64,000 nucleotides of DNA from Multifurca ochricompacta (GCA_022496185.1 WTXG01000002.1:310001-374000), one strand, 5' to 3'; counted from the first letter of the stretch, positions 22,867 through 35,429 are shown. Notes: generated from the letters alone by a model not told the origin. Numbers and translations are program-made.

Positions 22867-24155
22867 ATGAGCACTGCCAATACCATCTCAATTTCATCCC
22901 CTGCGGATTTTCATGTACACCTTCGTCAGGGTGATCTATCAGAACTCGTCACGCCTCATGTCAGAGAGGGCGGGTTCCGTCTCGCATATGTTATGGTGAA
23001 CCAAATTTCTTCACCTTCATCCATCTCAAAACATTCTAATAAATCTGCCTTGTCCGCCTTAGCCCAATCTCATACCGCCTATTACTACTACGGTTCAAGC
23101 ATTAGAATACAAGTCTATGCTGGAAAGAATTGACCCAAAGACAGAGTTTTTAATGACATTGTACCTCTCGCCGAATCTCACACCAGATGAGATTCGCAAG
23201 GCAAAGCGTGCGGGAATTGTTGGTCCGTTTCTCCGATCCATATAGGCTCTGGTTTCGCACCTTTTTCATGTCAGTTCAGGGGTCAAGTCATATCCAAGAG
23301 GGGTTACAACCAACTCTGATGGTGGCATCGAATCTTATGAAGCATATTACCCCATATTTGAAGCGATGCAAGAAGTAGATATGGTACTAAATTTGCACGG
23401 GGAGGTGCCATCGGACGCATCAGCGGTGCGCCCTTTTTGGAGCTCCTAAACCACACGCCAAAGGTGGGCAGCACAGAACATCCATGTCATCAATGCAGAG
23501 GCAACTTTTTACCTCATTTGAGGAAAATCCATGCTCGCTTTCCCCGCTTCGGATAGTCCTTGAACATGCTACGACACGAGTAGCTGTAGAAACCGTCAAG
23601 TCCCTTGGCTCCACCGTAGCCTGCACGATCACGGCTCACCATCTTGCACTCACTGTTGACGATTGGGCTGGGCAATCGTGGAATTATTGCAAACCGGTCG
23701 CAAAATTTCCTGATGACCGAGAGGCTTTGCATGAAGTGATTCGAGAGGGTAAGTGAGTATAAGATAATAAGGGAGTAAGGGTATTTATTTTATTTTATTT
23801 AGGTCACCCGCGATTTTTCCTCGGATCTGATTCCGCTCCACATCCTTCTATAAAGAAATCGACAAGTTCACCGGAGCATGGTTGTGCAGCTGGAATTTAT
23901 ACATCCCCTATCTTACTTGCATTAACAACTCACCTTTTAGAGTCTTTTGGTGCGTTGGATAAGTTGGAAGGCTTTGTCAGCAAGAATGGAAGGGCATTTT
24001 ACAAGAAAGAGGTCACTGCTGATGATGCAATGGTTCTATTGAGAAGAAGGAATTCGAATACGAATACCTCCAAAAGGTATTCATATTCATGGAAGGGACA
24101 GGAGGTTATCCCTTTTTGGTCAGGAGTGGATCTAGAATGGGAAATCATCGATTGA
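22867..24155 (+). CDS. URA4: dihydroorotase
   Basis: Zinc enzyme that closes carbamoyl aspartate to dihydroorotate in pyrimidine synthesis, in the cytosol. The ATG at 22867 opens MSTANTISISSPADFHVHLR; HVH are the first metal ligands. The frame continues VREGGFRLAYVMVN, then ALEYKSMLERIDPKTEFLMT, and VKSYPRGVTTNSDGG with the carboxylated lysine. Then LNLHGEVPSD, LEHATTRVAVETVKSLGS, and GSDSAPHPSIKK with the active-site aspartate. The C-terminus is SGVDLEWEIID, stop at 24153-24155. At about 350 residues it is the stand-alone fungal Ura4 type, not the inactive domain of the CAD fusion. Four or five introns. All metal and substrate residues that I can place are present. Confidence 0.94.
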
Positions 24156-24382
24156 ATAAAATAATAAAATAATAAAATAACAAAATAACAAAATAATAAT
24201 AAAAATGAAACTACTCGCCGTTCGTTGCGGTCGGTCCGATTCTTCGAATATTCGTTCGACTTGACTTCGACCTACTGACATAACACAAAACATAACCCTC
24301 ACCTCTCGCTTTCGCTCTCCCCCCCTACATCGCATCGTGTTATTGACGAAAAGTCATCCTGTGGTCTCACGCCGCTTATCCT
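24156..24382. repeat. A/T-rich AATAAA-type repeat after URA4, then short spacer
   Basis: At 24156-24208 short units of AATAAA, AATAAC and AATAAT follow the URA4 stop directly and could supply polyadenylation signals. The rest is the upstream region of the next gene, with a C6 run near 24320. Confidence 0.6.
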
Positions 24383-26411
24383 ATGCCGCGACCAAAGAAA
24401 GGTAAAGCAAGGGCACAACCTCCTGCTCCAGAAGAGGCCGAAGAGGATACCGGTTTAGGTCTGTACCATGTCCTCATCCTGTGATTCTCCTTTTTAACCT
24501 CCCATTCTCGTGCACCTTGACACAGCACCCATCCCTGAGGATCCAAGCGGTTATGAAGGCTGGGATAACTACGAGCAAGCCGGAGATGTATGGCCAAATG
24601 AGGATGAAGAAACACAATGGGTCGACGGTGGAGCCAACGATTATGGGTACCCTCATGGAGAACATTGGAGACAACACCCAAGTCCTCAGGCAGGAGCCTG
24701 GGACACTCCTCCTGCTGCCCAATACTCCCAGCATGAGTGGGCCGCCCCAACATCCTCTCCACAGGATACACCCGCTCCCGCTGCCGTTCCTGCATGGGCT
24801 ACCTGGGGCCGCAACTCTCAAGGGGCTTACGGTGCGCCTCGAGCACCGCGTCTAGCACCGCAACAACAACCTGTTGCAGCACCGCCTCAGGCGACTCCGC
24901 AGTCACGCCCCCGGCACGATTCTAGCGCGACGGTTGGTGCGACCAGCTGGCAAACTTGGGGTGCAGAGGCTGCTGCTAATGGCTATCAACCTCTTCCACT
25001 CTCTCCTAGGACTTCTGGCATGTCACACGGCCATCAGTATCGCGTCGCTTTCGCTAGCAATGATTCTTACATTCCTGTCAGCGATCGATCTGAAATGACA
25101 CCCCACGCTCAGCGCTTGATCTTTGAGTCAATCATGAATTCCCGAGGTGGTGCACCCAAACAGCCCCAGCAGCGTTCCGCTCGGGCCTCTGCTCGAAATT
25201 CGATACATACAGTCAAGCAGTCCAAAAAGAGTAAAAGGGAAAAGAGGGTTCAGGAGCAAGGCACATCAAATGCCTGGGGCAGTCAGCAGGAAAACGCGGG
25301 ATGGGAGCAAGAAACTTCGGTTTGGGATAGGGACGAGGCTACATGGGACCAGCGAGATCCCGGTTGGGGAGAGGGAGAGGAGGCTACATGGGATCAACGG
25401 GGAACCGGCGAAGCGGGCAGGGGGGACTTGGATGGCGAAGGGCACACCGACAGCGACGGCTGGAATGACGTGACCGGACGCAAAAATTACAGGCAGACCG
25501 TGTCAAGCGCGTTTGTGCCAGGGCCCACTGGAGATTCTCCTTACCCAATGCCTTCAAGGACCATGGCATACGCAAATGGAAATGGCCAAGACACGCTGGA
25601 TGTCTTTTCTCCCGGGTTGTCGCGTAGGCGTAACACAATTCACGATTTTGCAGACATGCAGTTCTTGGAGTCTGGGGGGGTTGCTCTCAAGCTCGTTGAG
25701 AAGGCCTTCTTTGGGCGAGAACGGAAGGCCCGAGATCGTATACATTGGCAGTTTCCCCATGATAAGGACGACAGAGTACGTGATGCCTTGGAATGGTTGT
25801 ATGACAATGTCCATGGTATTGGAGCTTTTGGAGCGAGTATTTCCTCCTTTCCAGAGCATTCCATTTTCTTAACGCCTGTACCTCAGCTGAACAAGTTTCT
25901 TCAAACACGCGAACGCGGCGCTTTGTTTATAAACGCGTCTTACGATGCTCCAGCGGGTATTGGCCCCGCTCTCGACTGGCTCACCTATGAAGATGTGGTG
26001 GAAACGCGGGATCGTCTCCTCCAAGAGTCTGTTGGATTTTACGACCCTGCGATGCAGGTCATCGTGTTCGTACTTCTTCCTTCAAAAAGTGGTAACAGCC
26101 TTGCCATGTGGAGACGCAAAGTTGCTGTGCCTAACAGTGTGCGTCTAGCACATTTCCGTGAGATTGAGCTCGCCAAGGCGGCGCTGAGGAAAGACTACCC
26201 TGTGCTAGTTGACGAGATCAGGTGAGCTTCGTTCGCCTTTATTCCTTTCTCAAGACTTGACTCACCGTGGCCACGACCAAGGCCACCACCCTATCGACTA
26301 TCTTCTCTACAACCCCGAAGCTCGCTACCACCACCACCGCCACCACCAAAGAAAAAGAAGAAAAGAGGTTTCTTCCGTAAACTGTTCCGAATATTCAAGA
26401 TTGAGTGGTGA
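24383..26411 (+). CDS. conserved basidiomycete protein, Trp/Gln-rich disordered middle, unknown function
   Basis: I do not recognise a function. Exon 1 from the ATG at 24383 encodes the basic MPRPKKGKARAQPPAPEE. The large second exon encodes an Ala/Pro/Gln/Trp-rich disordered region, including EATWDQR twice (about 25340 and 25380) and SKKSKREKR. A folded-looking part begins near 25640: NTIHDFADMQFLESGGVALK, IHWQFPHDKDDRVRDALEWL, FINASYDAPAGIGPALDWL, VIVFVLLPSKSGNSLAMWRR. A final exon after the intron at about 26221-26270 encodes poly-proline, KKKKK, then RGFFRKLFRIFKIEW, a basic amphipathic end that could bind membrane or a partner. Three exons, about 640 residues. The exon structure is clear; the role is open. 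Confidence 0.75.
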
Positions 26412-26839
26412 TCAAAAAATTCATATGCTGACGACCCCAACATTCCATCTTCTCTACATATCTATTCAACTTTCTGCGACACCTTTATGCAATATCCCGT
26501 CCGTTTATCATTATATCCCTTTGTTTTGCTTTGAATGTATTACTTTGCCTGCCTTGTATTGACATCACACGCTCCATCCTGCATCGTTCTTCCCTGCACC
26601 GCACTTTGTTGATAAATAATGGTTATCATGAACCCGTACAGTTTGGCGTTATGAATGAAGCCTATTGTCATAGAGCAGCTCTGATTGTAATCTTGCGGAT
26701 CTGATTGATCTGACGTAACTTCTCCCACCCACCTACTGCTGGCTGTCGGACACGACTCGACTCGACTCAGGAGTATAGGATACCGGTCTTCGCTACTGAC
26801 TGGGTTCATCTAATTCTGTTGATTCCTTTTGAGCCCCCG
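26412..26839. other. intergenic region, no gene seen
   Basis: About 430 bp between two tandem + strand genes. It holds the 3' UTR of the upstream gene and the promoter of the next. A short CGACTCGACTCGACTC repeat lies at 26754-26769. No further feature was recognised. Confidence 0.4.
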
Positions 26840-27632
26840 ATGACTTCACAACAATCACAACAATCACAACAATCTTCGGATTGTGAAAGAGCCCATCCCA
26901 TTTCAGGCGCCGTATCTACCCCCACACCTCTGGCAACACCCACGAACAACGTCTCTGGCCCGACACCTGGGACGCGCTTGGTTATATTTTCTGCTCTACT
27001 CTTGCCATCAGCTGTGATACCACTTTTCGTTCTGCGACGGAGTATCAACCACCTGCATCGAAAGATTGATGAGCTGAAAGGGGCGACGAACAGCCTTCAT
27101 CAACAGTTCAAATCTACGATGTTGGAACTCTCCGTTAGGCGAGAGCAGCATGATCAGCTGCGGGCTATGATCACTGAGACGAGGGAGAGTCTGGCGCATT
27201 TACGTGGGGAGACGCAACGGATGCAGGCTGTGCACGTCGGCGGAGATCAGCGGGTTCGCGATCGGATTCAAGAGCTCGTAGCGTCCAATCGGTGAGTAAC
27301 AAATGGTACGTTCGTTAGCTTGGAGTTCCGAAAGGGTTGACGTACGCCACTGGTGCTTGTATGCAGGATTCAAATATCATGTCTACGAGAACTGGGAACG
27401 TCCCTTGCGGATGTCGCCGCGTTTATGCAGGAAATCGAACTTCAACAAGGTTTTTTCACACCTAAAGTGACGGAAGGGGTATCGAACGCCTTCGATTTCT
27501 CGCCATGCAGTTTGAAGGTATGGGCAAGGATAAAACCACCGCTGATGACGATGTGAGTTCACCGTTAGTCCATGTGATAAACGCTGCATAATCTTATTGT
27601 AGAAACCAGCAGAAGAAAAGCGCTACCGCTAG
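26840..27632 (+). CDS. small single-span membrane protein with coiled coil, unknown function
   Basis: Unknown basidiomycete protein of about 210 residues. The ATG at 26840 gives MTSQQSQQSQQSSD, a Q/S repeat. One hydrophobic segment follows (LVIFSALLLPSAVIPLFVL, about 26981-27037), flanked by Arg, then a coiled coil (NHLHRKIDELKGATNSLHQQ and on). The second exon has LRELGTSLADVAAFMQEIEL then DGRGIERLRFLAMQFEGMGK. The last exon encodes KPAEEKRYR and stops at 27630-27632. Between these blocks the frame moves by one base at the A3 of 27464-27466, unless a 44-nt intron at 27467-27510 is used, which would drop the DGRGIERLRFLAMQ block. Topology suggests a mitochondrial or ER anchor, but this is a guess. 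Confidence 0.7.
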
Positions 27633-27972
27633 TAAATCTAACACAAGCTAGGGCAGTGGACGGGTGATGGTGAATACGATAGCGGTGTGTAATGTAATGT
27701 ATTTCTACTGCTTGTTATTAGAGTTACTATTAGCTAGCTAGCCATAGCCATGTATGAGTTGCTTAGTCAGCCAGGGTCATGTCGAGCGGGGTTTGCCAAC
27801 CCAACGTTGAGGGAATGAATGGTAGTGGTAGACACCAGACAACCCGACAAACCCCTCAACGCATGGAGCTCTGAGCACTCTCATCAGTTCGGACATGATT
27901 TTACCTTCTCTTCTCATTTGTTGAAGCCTGTTATCTCTTAAAGAAAGCACTGCAAATTGACATTCCGTCATC
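27633..27972. other. intergenic region, no gene seen
   Basis: 340 bp between tandem genes on the + strand, with a TAGCTAGCTAGC tract at 27731-27742. No coding or RNA feature recognised. Confidence 0.4.
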
Positions 27973-30900
27973 ATGTCTAATTCTTCGGAAGACTCCCGAC
28001 TGATGGAAGCCACCGGTGAAGATCCCAACCCCCCGCAGGCTGAGGCGGCGGGTCCCCTCGGCCATATGAACCACGACCCTTTCGAACCTTTACTAACTTC
28101 CCGTCGTTTCTCCTCGCGAAACCCTGGTGAAGGGGAAGTGTCCGAATCCGAACAGAACGGCGAACAAGCGTTGGAGTCTCACGAGGTCATGGAGCTGCAG
28201 GCATTCAGTGAACGTAAGGATTGGATTCTGGAAAAGATCAAGGTGCGTAACCCAATTATTCCTTTTCCAACTCCCAGCTTGAAGTAACCCTGAGAAGCTC
28301 TTAGAAAGCTTGTCCTCTATTGAGCCTTTCGCTGACCTTGACGCCGTGCATGCTTCAACCGCGGCGATATCTGGCCTTCCTACACGCAGCCAACTCGAGC
28401 TGTGGCTTATCGAGCATGACAAGATTGAGAAGGAAACAGAGTTATTTGATTCTGGTGAACTCAAAAAATTCAAGAAGTTCACTAAAGGTCAGTGCACACG
28501 AGTTCTCCCTTCCTTCGTTCTCGAGGTTGAACGATCGATATAGCGGCCTCAAAACGTAATTTATCCTCTCAAGACACGGATATCATAGAGCTTACATTGA
28601 CGACCATTTGTGAATTCGACAAATTACTCCACCTCCTTCGAGACAGGTCCGAGAACTTAGATTTGCTCAGCATTCGTTTGACTTGGGAAGAGCTACGTTA
28701 TGCGGCATGGGCAGACCACCGCCAGCTATTGCTAGATCTACAAAAATTCTTGTTCCAACGAGCGAGGTGGTCCCCATCCGTCTACGATACTCTCCCTCAC
28801 CCTCAAGCAGAGGGCTCTGGCCCCACCCTCTCTCGCCGAGGCTCTATTGCTTCTATGACGTCAGAAGCTTCAAATTCATCCACTTCCGGCGTCTCGCGTG
28901 GTGCACGTTTCAAACAGGCTGAGGCTCTTTCAAGGGAGGCAGCCCAGTTCGCTGGCCGTATCTCAAGCTTACGCACGGAAAGATCTCGGCTGCCGCTAAA
29001 GCTCTCGATAAACTCATCGAAAACTCTAGGAGGGCCGTTCCGGAAGAGATCTTGGATGAACAGGACAGGTTAGAAGAACATGGGATCAGCGAGATGGAGA
29101 ATGTAGGAAGATTTATCATGAGTGTCGTTACTCAATGGCGAAAGTGCAGTCGTCTCTTTCCTCATGACTCGAAAAATCCTGATTTGTTCATAGGGCTGAT
29201 GAGTTCTACGTGGAGACTATGAAAGATCAAGCATCTGCCCAAAGCTTAGTCGATGACATAGAATCCGCTCAACTCTCCCATCCATCTTCTCGTCAAGACT
29301 CCGTTTTCTCTGCTCGTGCTTCTACCATCATTAAGAGGCTTTCCTCTCGCGACAACCCTTCCTCCGCTGCTTCAGGATTCCTCCGCCCCACTCATGCCCT
29401 CTTCTCGGATCAACCAACTGCGAACGAGTCCATAATTAAAGTCCTCAGCGAGGAGTTAGAAATAGGACTCAGTCTAGCCCGAAGGCTGGAGAGGAACGCT
29501 TTTGAATATCACACCTCATGTGAAGCCGTAAGAAAAGCCGAACATAGTATCACCTGCGCAAACGAACTTTCCAACTCATATGATTACGTTCTGCATCAAA
29601 TGCTCAATGGCGTCGAATCCTCCGACGGTGACGGCACCCCTCCTGATCTGACGTTAGACTCGTGTCTCCGCGAGACCAAGCACGCTGCCTTCCTCGCTCT
29701 CCTTCCTTCCCTGGTGCAGCAGTTGGACAAGTCTGATGAAGAAGCTCGTAATATCCTTCCTGGCGCCCGTGCTTCCCTCCTCAGCCTCAGTGACATTAGT
29801 GTAGAACCCGAGTTTCAAGATCGGCTATTATCAGCAATCCGGCGTTTAGAGGATGTAAAAGTGGAGTCGGAGCGCATCCGCGCAATAATGACTGAGCGAG
29901 TCAGCGCCCTTCGGGATGCTCGGAAGATCTGGGTTTCTGCAGGTTCCATTCTTAAGGAGCTCGGTACAATCCGCGCCGAGATGGGCGACTTCATGGAGCA
30001 GCAAAGTGGAAATCGAATATCACCGAAGGTCATCTCCCGCCAACCCCCGAAAGTTTTAATGCCTCGCTGCCATTATCCAACAAAACCCTGGAGAATGCGT
30101 CAGAACAGGTTTCCCTTCTACATGCGAGCTTTGTTCAAAATGTACAAGCTGGCATCTCGGTTCTTCCTGCGGCTGTGGACTCAAGTTTGCGCATGTACCT
30201 CGTTAAGCGACATGAAGGACTCTTAGCGATTCTTGAACATACACAACAGATGATCCAGCTTGCAGGTAACATTAGCAAACAGGCCCTCTCTATGACGGCT
30301 ATCCGGGACGAAACTCACGAGTTTCAGGCGCGTCTAGAAGACACCGAAAGCCGCATCGAAGTGTTGGCAGAGCAAATTTTAGGCGAGTCATCGTCTGACG
30401 ATATACTCGATAGCCTGCGCCTAGACCTGGCATCAGACGTGGCGTCCATTCAAACCGCATGCAAGGCATTTATGGATAACCTACCACATCGTGTCACCTT
30501 TATATCCCAGACGCCACGAGCTCCAATTCGTCATCCTTGGATCTGCGACGTCGCTTCACTTCTTCCTTGGACCTGACTCTGGATGCTTTACAATCTCTTC
30601 CTCCCCTTGGGCCCCCCATAGACCTCTCTCACCTCGATCACGTCGTTCGCACCGACTGCAACGCATTTGCGCTACGTCTTGCAGCTGATGTTTCGTCTCT
30701 TCAACAGAAGATTGCCAACCTCGATGTGGTCCAAGACGCGCATGCAGTGGACCTCAAGCTGGTGACCTTAAGGAAGGCCATCTCCATCGCTGACGAGAGT
30801 CTTGAAGTCCTTCGTGAAGCAGTTGACACCGTCCCGGACACGTTTGACTCCATTCGTCGCTAGCTGATGCTTTTGATGAAGCCAGCCCTGTGTTCGACGC

Positions 30901-33353
30901 CCATCGTTCCGAAATATCACGGTCTTTATCTCCTATTCGACAAGCGCTCCACAAAATGGACGTTGCATGCAAAATTTCCCTCTAGCAGACATTTGTTTTT
31001 ATCGAGGAGTCGGGCTGTCGACGACGTAGAGGTCAAGTTCCATGCTTGGACGATAATGCAAAGGTTCTCCTATCTGACATCCGACGCAGAGAGGAGCGGC
31101 TTAGAGTGGCCCAACAAGAACTGGAAGAGCGGAAGCGGCTGAAAGCAGAAGCGGTCGAGAAGTTGCGGAGAGACCAAGACGAGGCCGAAGCAAAGCAAAG
31201 AGAAGAAGAGGAACGAGCGAAGGTGGAACGGGAAAGAGAGGTGGAGGAGGTTGCAGAACGCTTACGCAGGGTTCAGGCTGAAGAGCGTATGAAAGCGGAG
31301 CTAGAACGAGCTGTGGAAGCGGCTCGGATGGAGACTGACGTGCCCTCGAGCCATGAATTCCCAATCTTTGCTGACCATATTCTCGCTAGTGAGGACGGCC
31401 TTGGTGTGTCTGTTTTGACTGCACGTTTTGAGCGTAACTAACAAAATCATCTCCTAGATAAAATCAATTCATCTCAACGCTCCAACGACTTGGCCGAAGT
31501 TCAGTCACACGTTGCGGAACTTCGAAGGAGACTTCGATCGTTGCGCATCAACGATGCAGCTAGACCGTCGTCATCGTCTGTTTCTCCGCTTCCAACTGTT
31601 GAGCAATACGCGAAAATGGCTTCCCAGCTAAAGGAAGTGTCTAACAGGCAATGGAGTTACCGACCCATGCGTCTAACTTCGCCATCGATGCTGAACTCAA
31701 GTCTCTACAAGATGAATTAGAGGCCTCTCACCTACTTTTGCCTCGCGCGCACAGTCTTGCGCAGTTCGGGAGCAGTGTGCAAGATTGTGACAACGCACTC
31801 AGCGACTTGCTGGAGCACATTGACAGTTACCCAGCCCCCCCATGTGGACCCCTATCAGCAAGCTATGTTAGTCCCAACACGCTGCCACCTGAGGAACAAC
31901 TTGGTGACCGTCTCACCTTCATGAAGAATCTGATCGACACATTGGAGGAGGGGTTTAGTCATGTCATGGATGAACCAAGGGCCTCTTCCGAGCAACAACG
32001 TATTGCCCAAACGTGGGCTGAGCTTGAATCTATGGCATCTGATCGAATCAATGGACGGAAATCGCGACCAGCCAGCACTATGAGTTCCGGTCGCAATAGC
32101 CGGGCCTCTGTTGGCAGCCACCATCCGATCCTTAAGAAAAAATCCAGCCATTATTCTTCCCTATCAGCTAGTACCTCATCTCGTGGCCGTGGACATGCAT
32201 TGGCCCCAGCCCATCCTTCGACATCGGCGAGGAGAATTCCTCACAATGCGGATCCCATACCGACTCGCTCTTTGAGTAGGCTTTCGGTCGTGTCCTCTAA
32301 TAGATCAGTCTCCGGACCTATGGGTTCATCTTCGAGACTCTTTAACTCCACTTTCTCTTCGAGGCAACGCACCATTAGCCTGTCTTCTGCATCTTCGAGT
32401 CCGATCTCCAATAACCCAAGTCAAAGTTCGTTGGAGCCTTCCCATCCCCACCCTCCTCATCCACCTCACCAAGGGCGTACAAGGCGTGTGGCTTCTCCTA
32501 CCCCGTCTGATAGCTCGGGATTCTCTCGTTCTTTTTCAAGTGCTTCTCGGGCGCATCCAACATGGGGCCGGCCACCTCGACTGTCTTTTCCGTCATCAAA
32601 TCCATTTAAGTCGCCTCCAAAGAGCAAACCGCCAAGGCCGCTGCCTAGGAAGCCGTACGTTGCCAATCCGAAGAGCAAACTGGACGTGGCAGTTGGTGAC
32701 GTTGTCAACAAGCTTCCTGTAGATGTGGATATCAAGGTGGAAGTAGCACAGGACACATGGCAAGATCGAAGCGGAAAGTACTGGATAGGGAGCGAAGACC
32801 CGAAACTTTGCTTCTGTCGCATACTCCGTTCTCACGCGGTTATGGTACGTGTCGGTGGTGGTTGGATGGAATTATCGAAGTAGGTTTTTTGTTCTTTGGT
32901 CATCTGTCCACTCATTACCAAACGCCAACTGGTAGATTCATACAAACTCATTTTGCTGACATGTTCCGACTTTTTCCTGAGCCAATGCCCTACTTGGGTT
33001 CAAGAGAAGAGAAATGGATCAGCTCTTCCGCTCTCTTAGAAGCCCCTGAACTGATCACTCCCCCTCGCGCTCGCGCCCCCAAAACACCCGAGCCAGGCAG
33101 CGGTGGTGTTTTACTACCTTCCTTCGCACTTTCAACTCCCAGTGGGAGAAGTCCCCAATCTATCAAGACACATTCTTCACCTGGTTCTCCCTTGACCGCT
33201 CTCCAGTTCCTTAGACGCGTCGACGAAGACAGCTTTCTCCGACCCTCGACTCCTACCAAAGGGTCTTTACTACGCAATCACGGCCATGGTAAAGCGTCTC
33301 TCCCACTTGCGCCAATGAGATCTCCAAATAGGGTACCCGTGTGGAAACCATAG
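27973..33353 (+). CDS. GAR (Gas2-related) domain cytoskeletal protein with long helical region
   Basis: Large protein, about 1,600 residues over many exons, probably a microtubule-associated linker. The start is MSNSSEDSRLMEATGEDPN at 27973. The N-terminal two thirds is helical with spectrin-like spacing, e.g. ELWLIEHDKIEKETELFDSG, LTWEELRYAAWADHRQLLLD and NAFEYHTSCEAVRKAEHSI. A highly charged coiled coil lies at about 31060-31330 (RREERLRVAQQELEERKRL). A Ser/Pro-rich basic linker follows. The GAR domain is at about 32700-32970: DIKVEVAQDTWQDRSGKYWI, LCFCRILRSHAVMVRVGGGW, then across an intron FIQTHFADMFRL. The tail has SPGSPLTALQFLRRVDE and PVWKP at the end. GAR domains of Gas2 and spectraplakins bind microtubules; that activity here is family knowledge, not shown. 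Confidence 0.85.
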
Positions 33354-33674
33354 CAGCCAAACCCAGATCTTTTCTCTTTTTTTTTCGGATTTAGTCCTTC
33401 CTGCTTTCGATGAATACTTGCTATCCTCATTCATCTCCTTCACAAAGACATTGCAAGATACTTTCGGGACCACATATACCTCATAGATAGATCAACCCAT
33501 GCTTTATTTTGGATACATTTTGGCAGTCTTTGTACGATATCAAAAGACTATTATTGTAATGGTGGAGACCTATAATTTGGTTTGCACTCACGTGATATGA
33601 ACCTGCGTCCTGCGTCTGCGTCCTGATCGGCTGGCGCCATAGTAGCGCTGGTCCTTAGCATCCATCCCATACCC
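33354..33674. other. intergenic region, no gene seen
   Basis: About 320 bp between the GAR gene stop and the HEI10-like start, same strand. It contains T-rich and AT-rich 3' UTR-like sequence up to about 33560. No specific element identified. Confidence 0.4.
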
Positions 33675-35429
33675 ATGGACTTTGACTTTAGATGTAACAG
33701 GCTTTCATGCCGGAAATTGCTCACGGATAAGGCAGTTGTCGTAAGTGGCCCTCACCTGTCATCCTTGATTTAAGCCTAGCAGTTATTCATTCAACTTTCC
33801 CGGCCAATTAGACCACATGTGAGGTCCGAGAAGATGATTCAAAGTGTGTGCTAACTAACCCATACATAGGCTCGCATATATTCTGTCGTACGGGTTATCG
33901 CGCAATTTTGGTCGTATGGCCAAGTTTCTGACTGGTACACCGACTTCACGCTCCAGTGGACTGCGCAAATGAACTGTTCAGTGCATCCCGACTGTGCCCC
34001 GGTACAGTATATGTCAGAGAGCTTGATCCGTGTCCATCTCACCCACCCATAGCCTGTGAAACATCACTAACGGAGCCGTACGTCCCATCTCGAATTTGCC
34101 TCCAGAGCTGCAAATTTTAAACCCGCTCTTGCACAATCGGGTAAAAGCGACGATGTTGTGGTGTGTAACAACAATGCATCCAACCCACCGTAGAGAAATT
34201 GAGTGTTTGTTAGGTATCCTCGTTGCATCCTTCGAATGACTATAAGACGGTGCGCGTGTATGCACACGCCGAGGGTGCCTTCGCTGTGCTCAGTCGCTAT
34301 CTTCGCTAGTCCGTATTATCTGGTTTAAATCCCGCGACAATTTTGGAGATTTCTAGCCGCGCAATATCGTTCTGGCAATATCAGATACACCAGGAAAAGT
34401 GCGTCTGCTCATCGCCTGGGACAGACATTCGCGAACGCCGCGCAGTTCCTTTCAGCATGCTGTCGTGCGTAATGTCAACGATAAGAACGCACAACTACAA
34501 AAGCAGCTCGAAAATCTTGTGAGAGAGGGTACCACTTGCGCTCTAAAGATGCAAAAGGAGTCTATTTTCTTGACATGCGTTCTGTAGCTGACAGCGAGAT
34601 CAATCTGCTTGGCAGCAAATTATCCGGTGACTTTTGAGAAATCTCCTCAGAACTACAGCGACGACCCAATAACCTTCACACAGATCTCGAACGCGATTTG
34701 GATCTAGAAAGACGCAAAAGCCGGGATCTCCAAGAGACGTCAAGGGAAAGGGACAAGGAGTACCAGAAGCTCAAGGTTTGAGGTCTTTACTGCGAGCATT
34801 CTGCCCGTTACAAAGAGTTCTGTTCCGCCTCCACCAACACAGGCTCAATACGACAAGCTCAAGCGTAGGGCACTTCTAGCACCGACAGTCGGTCCCAGTC
34901 AACCAGGCATCAATACCGAGTTCCCGCCTGTTGTCAGGGGCATAGAGGTGAAGGCAAAATTGAGATGAGACATTGTTCGATCTCCGTCCATTTATCTTGA
35001 TCAGGTCCAGAGAACGCCGATGGCAAACCGTATCACAGGACAATTCGGCACACCGAGACCACCCCTGTGGGGCCACCCACTACAGCAGCAGCAGCAACAG
35101 CAGCATCACGTTCTGACGCATAACGTTTCTCCGGTGCGACAACCATTCGTTGCAAGCGAACGGTCTCTCCACCCGAGCGCCGCTTCGGAACGTTCGAACA
35201 GCGCACAAGAAGTTGAGGAACTGTTAGGGAGCCAGGGGCAGACACACCGAAGGACCAGCTACCAGGGTGGATGGGCAAGTACAAACCAGAACCAGCCTCA
35301 AGGACGGAGTAAGCCCTATTTTCAACCCGTATCTCATTGTATAACCTGCTAGAGCCAGTCCCAGTGTTTGCGCCCTCAACAGGTCGGCGCGCACCCGGAG
35401 GATTTAGGCCTGCGGGCAAGGGAAAGTAA
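33675..35429 (+). CDS. HEI10: HEI10/CCNB1IP1-like RING protein (Zip3 group)
   Basis: Probable RING E3 ligase that marks meiotic crossover sites on synapsed chromosomes. The gene is cut into very small exons. Exon 1 (33675-33740) reads MDFDFRCNRLSCRKLLTDKA. Then follow 33812-33818 (7 nt), 33870-33887, 33957-34001, 34053-34077, 34148-34160 (13 nt), 34214-34249 and 34310-34398. Spliced, they give a C3HC4 RING with VVTTCSHIFCLDCANELF and RLCPACETSLTEPDDVV, then LHPSNDYKTSVLSGL and ILEISSRAISFWQYQI. A coiled coil follows (LQKQLENLVREA, LERDLDLERRKSRDLQETS) and a Gln/Pro-rich tail ending STGRRAPGGFRPAGKGK. Stop at 35427-35429. The RING, helical block and tail order matches HEI10 homologues. About a dozen exons for roughly 300 residues. 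Confidence 0.88.

Noticed and set aside
27467..27510. 44-nt intron in the small membrane protein gene
   Set aside because: It restores frame but would delete the protein-like block DGRGIERLRFLAMQ; a missing A at 27464-27466 keeps that block, so the intron is less likely though not excluded.
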